Shown: one piece after another, positions 44,441 to 56,503 of the stretch
Layout of the letters: every line of letters begins with the position of its first letter
Numbering within the stretch: the stretch's first letter is position 1
DNA from: Oscheius onirici
Taxonomy: Eukaryota > Nematoda > Chromadorea > Rhabditida > Rhabditidae
Assembly: GCA_932521025.1 (NCBI GenBank)
Contig: OW051468.1
Span: 6,200,064 to 6,264,063, forward strand
DNA: 64,000 bases
Direction of reading: 5' to 3'
Made by a program: the position numbers and the translations under genes
The notes under the pieces: generated by a model
Database searches by the model: none
The model's input: only the letters and a program-made list of their open reading frames with translations
Told to the model about the DNA's origin: nothing

Positions 44441-44935
44441 CTAGTTTTAATGGAAACTGGATTTTGAACGACTGTGCAGTATATTTTCAGTTTCCGACTC
44501 AACCTATTTCCAACATGAGACTTTGCAACAAATCGTAATATTCCCATGCTCTTAAAACAGAAAGGCCGCTCACAGGACATTTGAATCAGTGCCGTTTGCC
44601 CCCACTCTGTGTCTATTATAATCTTGGACAGTCTTGAAAAAGTTTACCTTCGTCACACCTATTTTTCTTGGAAAAGACTGAAAAATCCAGGTTGTCCTCC
44701 GAGGGCTCTGGACCACATGTTTCGCGAACCTCCTGTTCCCGGTCGATTCGCCCACTTTGCCACCCTCTTGATTTCTATTTTTAAAAACAGAACATTTCAA
44801 AATACAGCTGTTTTGTAAGCTAAATATGCGTTGTTTTTAAAACTGGTTTGACCCTCTAATTTCAGCCAAAAACCGCCGTTGAGTAGCTCTACTGAGTATT
44901 GAACCAAGAAAGATAACAAAGAATCTGATCGGGCA

Positions 44936-47900
44936 ATGAGTACAGGACACTACCATCGAAGGTGAGAGCAATTTGAATATTTTATAAAGAATGTCTTCAG
45001 ATGGTCTTCCACTGCAACGGGTCGAACCACTCCCACTTCATTCTCGACCCTGTCCAGTGCAATTGAGCCCAGCACTTATGGAACGAGGTAAACGAGTCAG
45101 AATCCAAAATGAGTTCCTCTTCTAGTTGGAATTCTGTTCGGTGGAATAAGCCGTCAACTGGCTATCGGAGTCATTCCTCATCGATTGCCGCCAAGTTTGA
45201 AAAACCCAGCTACTCGTCACCATCGCCAGCTCGCACTTCCAGGTTTTTTTCTAGACTGGTTCCTTTTTAATGGTCTACAGATTTAGAAGTTACGGGAGTG
45301 ATGCAGTCAAAACAGCGGCAGATCTTGCCAGGTAGTCTCCTTTTCCCTTTAAAGATTCAGATATTTTCAGTCTGGGTCCATCGGTCAGTAGTCGAGCTTC
45401 TCGTTTCGATGCCACGGTCAGAGACACAAAGGAAAAGTACAGAAACGAAGCGAGGGATCTGATCAACAAGTGGACAAGTCGAGAACGACCAGCTGGTAAG
45501 AGTCTGTTTGATCACTTTTCGGACATTCTCATAAACCCTTCAGGCTACTTTTCACAGCACTTCGAGCCCCACAAACTTTACGGTAAATACCCGTAGTCGT
45601 AGAGATCTTTAGTTATTCTGTTAGAAACCGACATCATGATCATTTTCTAAACAAAAAAACTTCTTTTCAGCCGAAAACTCGTACAGCCGAAATCCGTATG
45701 AGAGTACTACCAGCTCGTCTTATCTCAACAAGTCCAATGACTACCGTAAGTCGAGCAAAAGTCAGCTATTATAAAACATTTCAGCTTACCGCAAATCTAG
45801 TTCAATGACTCCAACTCGAAGTTCTGCTCCGGCCGTAGCCAGATACTCTTCTCTTGATCGCAGCTCTATCATGTCGCCTTCGCCGACGCCACAGATGTCG
45901 TGAGTTTATTCAAAGGTTTGAGCTCCTCGTTTTTGGAGATATTGAAAGTAAAGCTAGTTGAAGATTATGAGATTTGTGTGTAAACAATATTGGTTAACTG
46001 CTGAAACGACTTTCTCGACAGAGAAAAACAAACTTTTAAAACTGTATGAAAGTTCTCAAAAGTAGATTGTGACCCTTGATTCCCTTCTTGTAAGAGTAGA
46101 TCGAAAATTATGAACGAAACCAGTATGTTTACAATGAAACTCCTGATTGTAGATGGTCCTTTTCTACTCCTTATTTACCGTAAGTCCAGCGTGTCTCCCT
46201 ATTTTATGTTCAATCAGTTAAACTGACTCTTTTTAACTACAATATAATTAACGTTAGGTATTCTGGACTCGCATTGCTCACTCAATAAAGTTCTTTCAGA
46301 ACCACCCTGAAGTGTGAACGTCCGTGGCGTCAGCGTATGGCGGAGGCTTCTCGAATCCGTGCCGTGCACGGAGATGAAGTAGGTGCTTCGTTTTCGCGAC
46401 ATAGGACTGGCTCCTCGTCGCGGCGAGGAAGTCTGTCTGCCGCTAGCGGAGACGAGCAGCTGAACAGTAGTCTCGGTCAACTACGTAGCTATCTAAACGG
46501 GGTGCGTCTTCCTCTTTTAACACGCCGAATAACTCTTTTCCCTTTTCCTTTTAACCTAACACTTTTGTTGAGAATTTGCAAGTTTCCTTTGCAGTACACT
46601 TCGCGAGAGTCGTCAGTCTACGGGCCTACATCGCGATTTTCCACCGCGGGTCTTGGTAGTAGGAAAAAAGAGGAGGAACCGTCAAAATACATGTCAAGGA
46701 GCTATTCACCAGTCAGATCACCTCGCGATCTGTTTAAGGATAAAAATGCCTCCACTTCACTCATTCAAGCATCTTTAGAGAAGCCGACGAACGAAAGGTG
46801 AGTTGTTTTACAAACTCATTCAACAAACTCTTTTCAGACAGTCTAGACCATCTAGTCGTGAGTCGGTTCGTGACGACAGTAAGGAGCGACACGTCTCTGC
46901 GATACCCAAGAACCCTTCGATTCGAGAAAGTAGTCGGGAAAGAGAACTGGACAGGAGACGGACTCGTAGCAGTAAAGAGAGAAGTGAGTATCTTTTGATC
47001 TAGTACATGTGGAGGAGACCATAAAACAACGGAGACTTCCAGCTGCCCGTCGCAATTCGAGACAAAGAAGTCAACAGCAGGACAGCTCGTCTTCGGGAGA
47101 AGAAATGGAAGGAGGTCGGGATGAGGCCAGGCGTCGTCGAAGAAAGAAGAAGACGGAAAGTGACGGCTCAACGCTGCCACCAAGTTCCAGCTCGACCGCC
47201 TTGGTGAGTTTTCTTGTTGGGTGGAAGTTTTCCTCCCTATATTACAACCGGGTCGCAGTGGGGCTGGCCAATTATTTTTCCAGAGTGAGAGCCCTCTGAC
47301 CAATATTCAAGTTTAGACCAATTTTGCCACCATGGTCTCTTCCATTTACGATACTAGCAAAGAAGACTACGGGTAAGACAGAGACTGGTGCTTTTCGTAA
47401 TAGAACTTTTTCAGCTGCCACCCTGGTTCTGGAGCATCTGCACAGCCAGGTGTGTCTTCTTTTTCGCAAATCCTCTCTGATGTTTGTCTGACTCACTGAT
47501 AGTCACAATTTTTGCCGTATTCATCAGTTCATCAGACCATTTTTGTCTGATGCTCGTCCGCTAACAGTCTAATATTTCCCTTTTTGTGTGGATGTTCCTG
47601 AGTTGGAAGTTAGGTCTATTTTTAAGTTAGAAGTTTTGATAGGCTGTAAACCAGTTCCAAGGTGGTTTGAAGATACCTAGAGATGTATGTATTTGTGTGT
47701 TCTCGGGCAAACTGTTGGTCACAGATTGTCCAAGATGGTATAGCTCTAGGTTCCCTCTAAACCTCTTGACAAAATGTGCAAATTGTTTTGTTGCAGGAGC
47801 CCCGACAGCCGCTAGCAGTTTGTTGGTCAACGGGAGTGAGGACGATTTCTTGAGCTGTGCCGGATCGGCAAGTCACATGCTTTACGCGGGAGGATGACGT

Positions 47901-50900
47901 ATCTTTCTTTCAGTTGCCTTCACCAATGGGCCAAAGACTGACTCGGAATGGAAGTGGCACAAAACTACAAAGGACTCCTTCGAAGACGCAGATTATCAGT
48001 ATTGTGAAGAACTGGATACAAACAAACTCTTTTCAGAGTCACCTTCTGTAGTCGAAGTACCAGGAATTTCTCGATCAAGTTCCAAAGCTGAACTGGGACC
48101 ACTGTCTCCTCTCTCCCCTACAATTCCGCTCTCCATAGCAGAATCTATCTCTCTTCATCTGGTCAGTCTATTTTTCTCTTTTGCTGCTTCTAAGCATGTC
48201 TCTAGAATAACTGTTAGCTTCTTTCAGTCTAACTCTCTCGACCACATAGATGAGCTCAATTATGATAGCGAGGTGAGCTGATAACCCTTCATTTCCATTC
48301 ACTAACACCCTCTGAATACTCTTAAACTCCGTACATGTACTGTCTAGGAGCCGTCCTCGTCAGTCCAAGGGGACGAGTCCCAATACTCTGCTGTTGCCCA
48401 CTTCAAGCCCTACAAGGTTCCCTCTGTTCATTTCTGTTCCCAAGTCCTTCTTTTAGCCAAAAGTTAAGCGCATCGCGCCTGTACCAGGCTTGTGGAGTGC
48501 CCAGGGAGATGAGCAGATCATCAGTAGGAACAAGACATTTGTCCGGTAAGTTCGTCTGCTTCTAGTGAATACCAATCTTCAGACCCGAAGAAAACCTGAC
48601 TACTTTCAAAATTTGGAAGGTAAAAACGAAGGAAAAGGTCGCGAAGAAGGTGAAAGCTCCTGTGAAAAAGAAGGAAGAGAAGAAGGAGCAGAAGATCACA
48701 CAAGATTCTCCGATCAAGAAACTGTTCCTTGGAAAGAAAAAGACTGTGAAGGCAGAGGAAGAGAAACCGAAAGAGCCAGTGAAAGCAGCTCCACCAAAGG
48801 AGGAGAACATCTATGTAAGTGCCTTAAGTTATAAGAAGGTTTGTTTTACTTGTTGGATCTAATCCATGTAGAGTTTTGACAAAACATACAAGTTCGACCA
48901 TAATTTGTTTTGCTATCCATTGACGACAGTAGGTAAACTCAAGTAACTCTACTTTCCAGATTGCTGCCAACTTCACAGCCAAGCCGACTCCCAGGACCGC
49001 TACAGCCTCAATCAGTCTCCGGGATAAGCGAAGGTAGGTCCTGTCTCTTTTGTTTGTACAGAAATGCCACGCATGTTCCGTGAGCCTCTCTCTTCACGCG
49101 ACCAGTCGCTGTCAATTATTCTATGTTTGTGTTTCCGAGAGAGGGAGAGACATCCCGTCGCCATTCTCACTTTTTGCTCTTTTCCAGAGTCGATCTCCCT
49201 CCGAAGAAGCTAAAGGCAATCAAGAAGCCGGTGGAAGTCAGAGCGGACAAGGCCTTCCAAAGGAAACCAGCAGCTCTTGCAACACAAAAGACTCTCAAGA
49301 CCAAGGCGTAAGTATGATTAAAACAGTTCAAAACCGAGTTTCAGAAATAATCGAACCCAACACTCGTTCAAGTGCAGAGCCACTGGAGATGTCACAGTTC
49401 AGATGAGCAAAGAGCTGAAGAGAAAGGAACCATCCAAGGGGGCACAGGTGAGGAGATTTCTAGTTGGATTTTGTCTCAAGCAGTAGTAATTCAAGAACCT
49501 TTCAACAAGAGAGGGGATTCATGGCCGATTGGACTGTTTTTGTCTCTTTCGTTAGAGTGTAATACTGGGGTAAGCTCATGTTGTCGTCGCCTCCTCCCTG
49601 CTCTATCTATTAGCTATGAGAGAAAAGTGTCCTCTAGAAGAATGGCTCGAAATACCGGCCTTTCTTCGATGCGTCTATGGGGTAACCAACAGATTTCAAT
49701 TCATCAAATTGACTCTTTGTCTTTCAGGTAATTGTCGACCGTCCTCAACGCAACGTGAATGCAGCCCGGGTGAAGCTGCGCTGTCGACAGCCAGAGAAGA
49801 GAATTTCCATGTCAGTTGCGAGAGAAAAGATGAAACTAGTAAGCTTCAGGCCAACGCAGCCGGAACTGGACAGAGACGGAGAAATGCAACTCTCATTGGA
49901 ATACGAGAAGGCAAGGCAGAAAGCATTGACAGAATCACCAAGACGATCCATGTCGAGAGAGTCGCAATCAAGAGCAGCCGAGTTGTTGGATGAAATGCGC
50001 TATACTGAAGCTGCGGCAGAATGGAACAGGGTGAGCTTACCGCTTCGCATCAGTATGGGGAGATGTACAGGCCAAAGAATGAGAAATGTAACTGACTCGA
50101 TGTAGACATGATGAGTATTGGACCCGGGAGGCGGCGAGACAGCAACAGAAATAGTACTGTTATATTTGCGGTGTACATCGATGTTTCGCAGATCATGTTC
50201 AGGCTAGAAAAAACTTAGCGAAGTAGGTCCCGAATGGTTTGGCGGAAAACAGGAACTATACTTCGATGAAGATTTGAGGTCTGACTTGCTGTCAGATCAG
50301 AACTCTTTTCGGATCAGGTAGACCTGTTCCAGTTTTACAGTGATCTTTTCAGATTATCATGGTTGGGCCTACAATTGTAACTCTTGTTCTCTTGTTGTTT
50401 ATGCCTTTGTCTTGCTTTTTAGATTATGAACCTACAGAAGTCTATTCCCAAAGAATGAAAAGAAACAATTTCGAACGCTTCGACTCTTATGCTAATCAGA
50501 TGTAATTAGGCACCCGCTTGGCAGTTGCGTGTGTTTCCGGGAACCGTCCGTCAGTCAGGCTGTGTAACACGTGTGCCGAGCAGCCTTTACTACGAATGCC
50601 ACATTGGACACTCGCTCGTGTCCTCTTATTAACCGCAATTATTACTTTATTTTCTTTTTTTCCAGAGAGACAGCGGTGGTCAACTCGTTCTTCCGGACAA
50701 GTCCATACTCGAGGAATACGTTCGAAGGTTAGTTCTATGTCTATTTATCTTTTTGTTTCTGAAAGAAAAAAAACTGACTCAGCTGCCTTCCAACGATATA
50801 AATAGTTTCAATATTTCAGAAAACGCGGTCACTTGGAACGTCTCTGCTCCGAGCCAATCCGTGATGATTTGAGCGTGACGACTTGTGACTCTCCGTGTCC

Positions 50901-53900
50901 TTCAACAACTTCCGAACTTCTTCCACCCTGCGCTGTCCGAATTCACGGAGCTTCGCCATCGATCCCGGTCATCACAGCCCCTTCTCGGTGCAGTACAATC
51001 GAGACACCGACACAGATGCTGGACTCCATTCAGCCACTCTCGTTCAACAACTTCAACTCCACTCCACAGGCCTTCCTGAGGTGACTATTTTTAATATATT
51101 TCAATGACTTTTTCTGATTCAGAACCAACTCTGCCAAGCAACAATGCTCTCGTCCAATTGCCTTCGACACGCCGAAGACGCCTTTCGAAGAAAGACTACA
51201 GAGTGCGGCCCTTCGAATTCGGAAAGAAGCCAGTGAACCGGATACTGTCAGAAGGTTTTCGCACTCTTCGGCGACTGATCTCGAGGTAGGAAAAGAGGAA
51301 CAGGATCATTTTCATTGGGCGAATTTGCTCACGCGCCATTATCACTTGTTCATACACAGCAAGAGCACACCGGCCTTTCGTTTCATCTCTCATTTGCGTC
51401 GCGTCTCAAACTAACTTTTTGGAGGCATATTCTTTTTAGTTTTGAATACAAATCACATAATTTGTCAGCCGCTACAAGCCAAAGAAGCTAATAAGCTCGC
51501 AATGTTCAGCATTGTTTCTTGCTCCAATCGCCGAAACCTTTTCCAAAACATCTTTCATACTAAAATGGTGAAAGCTGCTTGAATTGATTCGTGCAACCGG
51601 ACGTCAGAGGCCATTAAATGCGTCGTTTTCAAAAACCGCAGCATGTGTTCGAGTCTGTTTCTAGTCACCCCATCGTCAAATCAAAAAATCTCCCCATAAA
51701 AATTAGCCAGCTCTCTCAAGCAAGAGGTCTTGTTTGTTTAAGCTTTGGTGGGGGGCCAGCCTCCGCCACTCTCCTCGTTCCTCTGTATCTGTCCACCGGA
51801 AAGTCCACTCAAAAACGACTTCTTTTCATTCTAATCATCTTGTATTCCAGATGAGAGAGCCGTCACCCAGACGAGGATCAGAACATGGCTCAATTTCGTC
51901 TGCTTTCACAGCTGCAATGGCCGAAAAAGCGGGTCAACCACGTCATGAAAGGTCTGTTTTTAACAAGCTCATGAGACAGTCCTTTAAGATATGCTGCACA
52001 TATTCCCGTGAATCGAGGAGAGACGTCCGGTCGCCAAAGTGCCGCCAGTGTTGATAGTACTCAAAGGTGAGTCGTGTAATCCATCGACTCACAAACAAAG
52101 ATTCGCGGCTGTTTTGGCGGTCTTTGTTTGTCCTGACTCTTTCTTCGTATAGAACATGAAAAAGGCTCCCTTGGTCATTTATAAAGTTCGGATTGGTAGG
52201 GGAGTCTGCAGGGGATGTGTAATAGACAACTGTCCTGTCGCAAGCGCACTCTCGAACCCTTCGGCTCGACTTTTAACACGTTTCAACCTTGACCCTTGAC
52301 GCATGTATTATTCTACAAGACTATGTCGGTCACTTCCCAGAGCCGGGTGAGATCTTCTAGTTGTTGAAAGAAAGTTAAAAAACAAGCAGCTGACTGACAA
52401 CTCGTTTTTTTTTCGAGAACATCAGTCAGTGTTTTCACATGCCCTGTCACTGGCGGTACAAGGACACCGATCCCTTTTTATTTTCTGATTTGAAGCACAT
52501 CCAGTTGTAAGATTTAAAGTTTTATGACGGATCACATGTCACCTGGTCGGCGGATGATGACCAAGGGGTTCGGTCTCGTTTCCGTCGGGCGAGAATGAGT
52601 CTTTTAACAATATACCAGTTAATCTCCCTGCCAATTGTGCCTGAAACCGACTATACAGGAGAGAACTCGTATTCATTTAATTGAACAAGGTTGGCAATGC
52701 CCTTCCAGGGCTAAAGTTACATACTATCCCCTCTTTTTTTCCTTTGCCTGAACCACTTGAAAACCGTTCCTGTATAGGAACTACCAAAATCAGAAGCAAA
52801 GTCTTCGCACTTGTCTCCCAATAGTGACTTGTCTAAACTTGTTACACTAACTCCTTTCCCCTTAATTGTGCGCACAAATTGCTCCATTTTGATTGCCAAT
52901 TAAAGCTTCCGACAGACAGACAGAGACCTGGAAGCACTTTAAAATATATAGATTTATGGTAATCATTCGAAGGACCATGATCAAAAGAATCAAGCCTACA
53001 TTTTCGAATGTACATGTAACAGTTGTGAACTAAAAGTTTTACAATAGGAAAAATCAAAAGACAAGTAATTGACCGCCCTTTTCCAGTGGTGCTCTGGACC
53101 AAGCTACAAAGCAGTTGGACCAAGTTATTGACCATGCGAGGCAGAGACATCATCAGCATAGGAACAAATTCAAGGAAGCCATCGACTATCTGGATCAGAT
53201 CTTTGAGGACTTGAAGAAGGAGTGTGATGTAGTACGTATTTTTTGAACATTTAAAGGACTGTGTTTAGACTGGCGAGGACAAGAACAACAACTCGGAAGC
53301 GAACGCGGCTACGGCGACTTTCACACCCAAAGACATGAGGTACGGTTCTATTTCTGGTGTGAATTATATTTGAGCCCGATGAAATTATCGTGTTCACCAT
53401 ACTTGCTAAGAGAGTGCGTGCATTATTGTTTTGCTGCTTGTGAGCGGAAAAAAAGGATGATCGATAGCCCCTGAGTCCAGCCAGCTCTCTTCGTAATGGT
53501 CAAAGTGTAAACCGCTAAGGCCGTTCGTCTTTCGAACCTATACTTCATTTTAGTCAACTCTCACGTAATAATACTTCTTTCCAGACGCCCTACTGTTGTT
53601 CAATCAGCTGCCAGTCAAAATCTCAAGACCAACAGCCTCCCGGATCGAGTTCAGCGTCATCACAAGGTTGTTGCTCCGGTAAATGACTCAGTTTTTCGCA
53701 AGGATCAATCAGTTTCAGAGTGCTCCTTCGCCCGTTGAAGTGACTATTCCGAAGAAGAAGTCAATTGATCAGTCGGCTTTTGGATCGGAAGTTGCCGTGA
53801 CGGAGACTATCGTCCTCCCGAAAAAGACTGACAAGCTGGATTTCACTAGAAGGTAGGGTTTTGTGCGAAGAAGATCAGTGATGTGTTCCAGATGGCTGCA

Positions 53901-56304
53901 AGACGATCTTTCCTCTCTGGCACAACAACCGCCAGTTCCTGTCATGTTTTCCGATGCAGCTGTACGTTTTCTTGAAATCTTCAGCACCTAAATTCTAGAG
54001 CCTATTTTAACTCCTAATAGAGCTACATTCTAAGTCAAAATATGTCAATTTGCAGTGTATGTACCAAGACGTAGACGAGCACTCCCTCGGAAGCTGTTCG
54101 GCTGAAGTAGCGGCTATCAATGCCAACAAAAAGGAGAAGAACAAGAAGAGTCATACTGCTCCAGTTCCGGCCAAGCAACAAGCCAAACCAGCTCCGATTA
54201 GACCCCAACCACAGAGACTTCAGCCAATGTATTCGACACCTGGTAGCAGTAATGGGTAATTTGTCTCTAATTTCTCTTATTTTAACCTATTTTTAGTAGT
54301 CGCCACTTTCCAGTCGAATACGACGGTCTGCAGAGAGTTGCCTCCTTTGATCATGTCCAAGTTGCCAGAGAAAACTCTTGGCGAGCTGGATCGCAGGTAA
54401 TTGATTTTTTCGACGAGGTTTATGATTTCCCGGAGGAGCTGTGTAATCCGGTGACGCGTTGACTCCAGACCAGAGCGGGCTGTTCCCAATCCTGCAATTT
54501 TCAGGAACCCTATCAGACTCTCGGGTCGGTTAGGAGTGATGTGGAGAGACCGTCGCCTTCTGCCTTCCAAAACGTCTCGGCCTTTGCGAACCGTGGTGGA
54601 ATGCGTGGCTCGCTCCGATCACTACAAAATGTTGACATGCTGCCGAGTTACAAAATGACCCCACCGAGAGACCCTACGCTGGCAATCGATGCTCTGGTAG
54701 CCGAACTCGAACTGAATACCGATCAGCCGATGAGTGCAGCAGACAAGAGACGATCTTTTCCCACCAGTCTGAGAGCAGAGCCGACCGAGCATCATGTTCG
54801 AAGAGGGTCAGAAAGACACGGTTCAAAAGGGAGAAATGAATACGGAAAACAGCCAAGCTATCCAGATCGATCCTTTACGCATCAGAACCAACATGTAAAG
54901 CATAGCAGGCAGCAGAGATCGCTAGATGAGGCAGCCAGTATGCTTCAGAACGTAGTCGGTGATCTGGGAGCTGTTCAGAGACAGAGAAAACCGCTGAGTA
55001 TGTTCTGTCCATGTCTTGACTAACCTCTGTTTTCAGACCAACAGACCTCGCTGAATCTGCTCCAGAGGCCCTTTCAGACGATAAATCAGGAGAAGATATC
55101 ACCAAGTCGAGTGGAAGCGATGCACAACTTCTTCGACAAGGGCACAGGTGAGGATTAGGAGGGATGGAAGTCAGTGTAGGAGTTCAGATCTCTAAGACGG
55201 CCCCTGGCCAACTTTCTCGCTACTACGTGTATGTACAGAACAGAAAAAGGTGGTTACTGCCGTGTCTTATAGCGCTTTTTGTCTCATGCTTTGCACGCGA
55301 GTAGCACAGTTCAGTTTTTGATACACAGCCTCTCAGTTTTTTTATGCTAATCACTTATGTATAGCGATTAAGTTGGTCAGTCGTGAACTCACTCTTTGCT
55401 AAAAACAAACGGGAGCACGGGATCATTTTTCAGCTTCTTGGCGCTCTCCACAGCCGTATCAACAGCCTCAGCCGTACAAAGGTCCGAAGGAGGAAGAATG
55501 TTACTACGATCTGGCTGACTACGCCGTCAAGGCGTACAAGGTAGTTTTTGTGGGTTCCGTTTGAATATCAAATATTTTCAGAGAGTCTCTCCTCCTCGAC
55601 AGGTTCAGACGGTTCGCCAGTCTCCCCTGAACTCATCCCAGGAATTCACTCCTGCCTATCCATCCACTCAGCCTCCTCAACATCCACCTGGCAGAAATGG
55701 CTCGGCAAACTCGTCCACAAACGGTGGCTACTATTCGTCGAATAGCTCCACCGCCGGTCCTTCGCATGTTCCAACTGCTCATAGAAGTTCTCTCATCGGT
55801 CGACAATCCTTGATCTCTTCGAGAGGTCCGTCCGTAGATGATGAAGATGACGGCTTCTATGACAACATTGGTGTCTATGATGACCGTCGCTACTCACGCG
55901 GTTCAGAGATGGACGTGGCTTCGATCTCCTCCCGTCCGCCGATGGGAGGTGCTCAGAAGCACAACCGAATTGGATCCTTCCTCCGCAAAATTGGTGGAGG
56001 ATCCAGTCGTCCTCCTGGCAGCGCTGCTTCTCTTGTCTCTCTCAACAAGGCAAGTACTTTGTTCTTCCTGGTAGAATTCAGTGTTCAGATTACACAAGAA
56101 GCCCCAATCCGATCAGGTAACCTCATGAAGAGCAACAGTCTCTCGACTGAACCTTGGAAGAAGCAGGTCCTGCAGCAGAGTATGCCCAGCCAACGTAAGT
56201 TCATAACTTGGTGAAAATAAAAACAAATTTTAGCAAACAAAGGTGGACTAGGACAGCGGCTGAAGAATTCGCTGTTTGGCTCAAAGAAGCGTCTCAACGG
56301 CTAG
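44936..56304 (+). CDS. Very long serine-, arginine- and lysine-rich protein, family not recognised
   Basis: More than 30 short exons join to perhaps 1,500 residues. The start is MSTGHYHRR. The N-terminal third is Ser/Tyr-rich with repeated motifs such as SYSSPSPARTSR and RDLINKWTSRERP. 46285-47200 is basic with RERPW-like CERPWRQRMAEASRIRAVHG and RRRRRKKK. 47930-48130 holds VAFTNGPKTDSEWKWHKTTK. 48600-50030 is Lys/Glu/Pro-rich, ending EARQKAL-type helices (RAAELLDEMRYTEAAAEWNR). 53085-53230 forms a likely coiled coil (QLDQVIDHARQRHHQHRNKF, then KEAIDYLDQIFEDLKKECD). The C-terminus is disordered with EEECYYDLADYAVKAYKR, DDEDDGFYDNI and SGNLMKSNSLSTEPWKKQVL, ending SLFGSKKRLNG. No catalytic domain is seen. 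A cytoskeletal scaffold is my guess from composition and tyrosine motifs. Several introns are long and may hold internal promoters; two genes cannot be excluded. Confidence 0.6.
50200..50301. repeat. Dispersed repeat shared with a tensin intron
   Basis: GGCTAGAAAAAACTTAGCGA then AGTAGGTCCCGAATGG and GTCTGACTTGCTGTCA ahead of CAGAACTC. It matches 28390-28512 in the same strand and order. Confidence 0.55.
52687..52945 (-). repeat. Short-ORF repeat family, best copy
   Basis: On the minus strand it carries the head (TTTTAAAGTGCTTCCAGGTC, CTGTCTGTCTGTCGGAAG), an ATG in good context (AATCAAAATGG), and a 54-codon frame beginning MEQFVRTIKGKGVSVTSLDK, continuing DKCEDFASDFGSS and ending FKWFRQRKKRGDSM before TAA, then the tail ACTTTAGCCCTGGAAGGGCA. 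The frame is intact here. It lies in an intron of the long plus-strand gene, opposite to it. Confidence 0.75.
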
Positions 56305-56503
56305 GAGTTTGGTTCAAAATGTCTTGCCAAAATGTTATTGTGATGTGTTCCCCTGCTACTGTAGATGTGGAGCTGAATAAAGCTATTATCTTTACTACAT
56401 CTGTTTTGTCTGTGGATATACAAGTTATTCAACAATCGTACCCGTTTATTATTATGAGAGGGTGGAGATCTGTTCAGACAATACTTACAGAAACGATGAC
56501 AAC

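Larger units (their letters stand above)
41995..44935. other. 5' non-coding region of the long plus-strand gene
   Basis: It holds motif copies at 42712, 43429 and 43463, a short-ORF repeat copy at 44310-44440, and one well-framed exon at 43183-43234. An AATTTCAG at 44859-44866 could be the trans-splice site for the mRNA that starts translation at 44936. No independent gene is supported. Confidence 0.45.
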
